A stretch of DNA of 64,000 nt, taken from contig NZ_AVCS01000015.1 in the NCBI RefSeq assembly GCF_000498495.1, positions 186,001 through 250,000 of the forward strand, in the 5' to 3' direction. Positions 62,391 to 64,000 of the stretch are shown here, in pieces. The first letter of the stretch is position 1. Each line of letters starts with the position of its first letter. The translations under genes were made by a program, and so were the position numbers. Origin of the DNA: Flavobacterium enshiense DK69 (lineage in GTDB: Bacteria; Bacteroidota; Bacteroidia; Flavobacteriales; Flavobacteriaceae). Under the pieces are notes generated by a model, which had not been told where the DNA came from, searched no databases, and worked only from the letters and a program-made list of their open reading frames with translations.

Positions 62391-64000
62391 ATGAGGACCT
62401 ATTACTTGTTATTAGTGAGCGTTTTGAGTATAGTGAGCACTTATACTTCGAATGCACAGGGCAACCCGCAGTTACAGTGGGTTTTTAATGCGGTAAATAC
62501 AGCGGTATGGGGAGGTGGCAGCTATGGGAGCAGTATAGCAGTCGATGCCTTAGGTAACCGTTATGTTGCGGGGAGTTTTCAGGGAACCGCCGATTTTGAT
62601 CCTTCTGATGCTACGGCTAATCTGACTTCGGTCGGGAGTACCGATGCATTTATTGCCAAATATGACAGCAACGGCAACTACCTTTGGGCGAAAGCTTTTG
62701 GGGGTGCTTCGGGTGAATCCGTTAATTCAATAGCCTTAAGCAGTATTGGGGAGCTTTATGTCACGGGGTATTTTTACGATACTGCCGATTTTGATCCTTC
62801 GGTCGCCAAGGCTAAATTAACTTCAGTAGGAGATGGCGATATTTTCATTGCGAAATACGACAGCAGTGGCAATTATCTTTGGGCAAAAGCGATGGGGGGA
62901 CCAGGTTATGATCAAGGTGATTCTGTTGCGGTTAATAGTAGCGGTGAGGCATATATCACGGGGTATTTTGTGGATACAGTCGATTTTGACCCTTCAGCTG
63001 CCACGGCCAATTTGATTTCGGCAGGACAGGCTGATATTTTCATTGCGAAATACAGCAGCAGTGGTAGTTACATTTGGGCGAAACGTATAGGGGGTACAGA
63101 AAATGATGTAGGTAATTCGATAGCCTTAAACAGCAGTGGTCAGGTACTTATCACAGGGTATTTTCAAAATACAGTCGATTTTGACCCTTCGTCTGCCACG
63201 GCCAATCTGACCTCGGCAGGAAGTGGAGATATTTTTATTGCGAAATACGACGGTAACGGCAACTACCTTTGGGCGAATGCGGTAAGGGGAACAGGTTATG
63301 AACAAGGTGATGCTATTGCTGTAAATAGCATCGGGGAGATATATGTCACAGGTCTTTTTCAAAATACAGTCGATTTTAATCCTTCTGCTGCTACAGCCAA
63401 TCTGACCTCGGCCGGAATGGAAGATATCTTTATTGCAAAATACGATAGTAATGGCAGCTACCTTTGGGCGAAAGCTATGGGAGGGCCTGGAAGTGACAGG
63501 GGAGAATCTCTAGCGTTAAACGGTAGTGGGGAGGTTCATGTTACCGGATCTTTTCAAGGTACTGTTGATTTTGATCCTTCGGCTGCGGTGGCTAATTTTA
63601 CTTCTGTAGATAGCAGTCGTGATATTTTTATTGCGAAATACGGAACCAATGGCACCTACCTCTGGGCGGGAGCAATGGGAGGGATGTATGACGAAGGAGG
63701 TTCTTCTCTGGTAGTAGACAATAGTGGTCGGGTGAGTGCCACGGGTTATTTTGTCGGAACTGTCGATTTTGACCCCTCACCGGGAACGGCTAATTTAACA
63801 TCCGGTCAAGGAGATTGTTTTGTTTTGGCTTATACATCATCCGGCAGTTATAATAATGCATTGGCTATAGGAGGGTATTCGGTCTATAATTTTCACGGAG
63901 AAGGGAAAAGTGTGGCCACGGATGCTTTTGGGAATGTTTATGTTGCAGGTACTTTTCAGGGTACGGTCGATTTTGATCCATCAGCAAGTACTGCCTATTG
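62391..64000 (+). CDS. Giant SBBP beta-propeller repeat protein (3' end outside window)
   Basis: The frame starts at ATG 62391 and stays open to the right edge (536 codons so far). A signal peptide (MRTYYLLLVSVLSIVSTYTS, then NAQ) is followed by at least eight repeats of about 65 residues, each with YVTGYFxxTVDFDPSxATAN, LTSxGxxDIFIAKY and GNYLWAKAxGG. The GATTTTGA phrase recurs every 195 bases from 62592 to 63567, with later spacings 198 and 204. This is the SBBP (beta-propeller) repeat of secreted Bacteroidota proteins; T9SS secretion is likely but the end domain is not visible. Confidence 0.9.
   Translation, partial: MRTYYLLLVSVLSIVSTYTSNAQGNPQLQWVFNAVNTAVWGGGSYGSSIAVDALGNRYVAGSFQGTADFDPSDATANLTSVGSTDAFIAKYDSNGNYLWAKAFGGASGESVNSIALSSIGELYVTGYFYDTADFDPSVAKAKLTSVGDGDIFIAKYDSSGNYLWAKAMGGPGYDQGDSVAVNSSGEAYITGYFVDTVDFDPSAATANLISAGQADIFIAKYSSSGSYIWAKRIGGTENDVGNSIALNSSGQVLITGYFQNTVDFDPSSATANLTSAGSGDIFIAKYDGNGNYLWANAVRGTGYEQGDAIAVNSIGEIYVTGLFQNTVDFNPSAATANLTSAGMEDIFIAKYDSNGSYLWAKAMGGPGSDRGESLALNGSGEVHVTGSFQGTVDFDPSAAVANFTSVDSSRDIFIAKYGTNGTYLWAGAMGGMYDEGGSSLVVDNSGRVSATGYFVGTVDFDPSPGTANLTSGQGDCFVLAYTSSGSYNNALAIGGYSVYNFHGEGKSVATDAFGNVYVAGTFQGTVDFDPSASTAY

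Overview
The window is a chromosomal segment of an AT-rich member of the Bacteroidota, most likely Flavobacterium or a close relative in the Flavobacteriaceae. The evidence is the gene set and order (parA-parB-DUF5683-dapB-lepB-WbqC family), the type IX secretion (T9SS) type A C-terminal sorting domains, promoters of the TTG-N19-21-TAnnTTTG type, the small NreB-like sensor kinases, and the short Flavobacterium-style 'phrase' repeats. No rRNA, insertion sequence, prophage or CRISPR array is visible; one tRNA-Pro gene is present.

Layout. Bases 1-3608 (+): end of mutL, two rhomboid proteases and a membrane-anchored endonuclease/exonuclease/phosphatase protein. 3609-8927 (-): WbqC-like protein, signal peptidase I, dapB, a DUF5683 protein, parB, parA. 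9350-13364 (-): dienoyl-CoA-reductase-like SDR, an AHSA1-type SRPBCC protein, a methionine-type aminotransferase and a D15-type outer-membrane barrel. 13554-17853: small genes, a decayed methylmalonyl-CoA mutase copy, and an rtcB-prfH-TPR operon (RNA ligase, release factor H, TPR protein). 17897-22405 (-): udk, ftsB/divIC-like, and the two methylmalonyl-CoA mutase subunits. The mutase chaperone meaB lies 35 kb away at 57157. 22819-30353: malic enzyme, a metal-binding periplasmic protein, an arylsulfatase with altered active-site residues, tRNA-Pro, trxB and a P1 peptidase. 30428-35118 (-): a tandemly duplicated unit of SRPBCC gene, T9SS adhesin and terminator, in which one SRPBCC copy has decayed. 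35263-49315: ABC-F protein, a large PNGase F-like/LamG secreted protein, repeat-rich envelope proteins, PPK2, MATE pump and a TlpA-like thioredoxin. 49316-50721 (-): a two-component pair.

51206-57121 (+) is the most unusual part. Seven consecutive co-directional genes encode a glycine-zipper protein, a CxxC zinc-finger protein, three low-complexity/coiled-coil proteins, a subtilisin-family protease with a large insert, and an SGNH hydrolase with a peptidoglycan-binding-like N-terminal domain. None has a recognisable signal peptide. I do not recognise this combination as a named system and treat it as the best candidate for an undescribed one.

57157-64000: meaB, an AEC transporter, a fosmidomycin-resistance-type MFS pump, a glycolate/lactate-oxidase-type flavoprotein, and the start of a giant SBBP beta-propeller protein built from 195-bp repeats that runs off the right edge. 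Propionate/branched-chain metabolism (mutase, MeaB), ribosome and RNA repair (RtcB, PrfH) and cell-surface proteins are the main themes.
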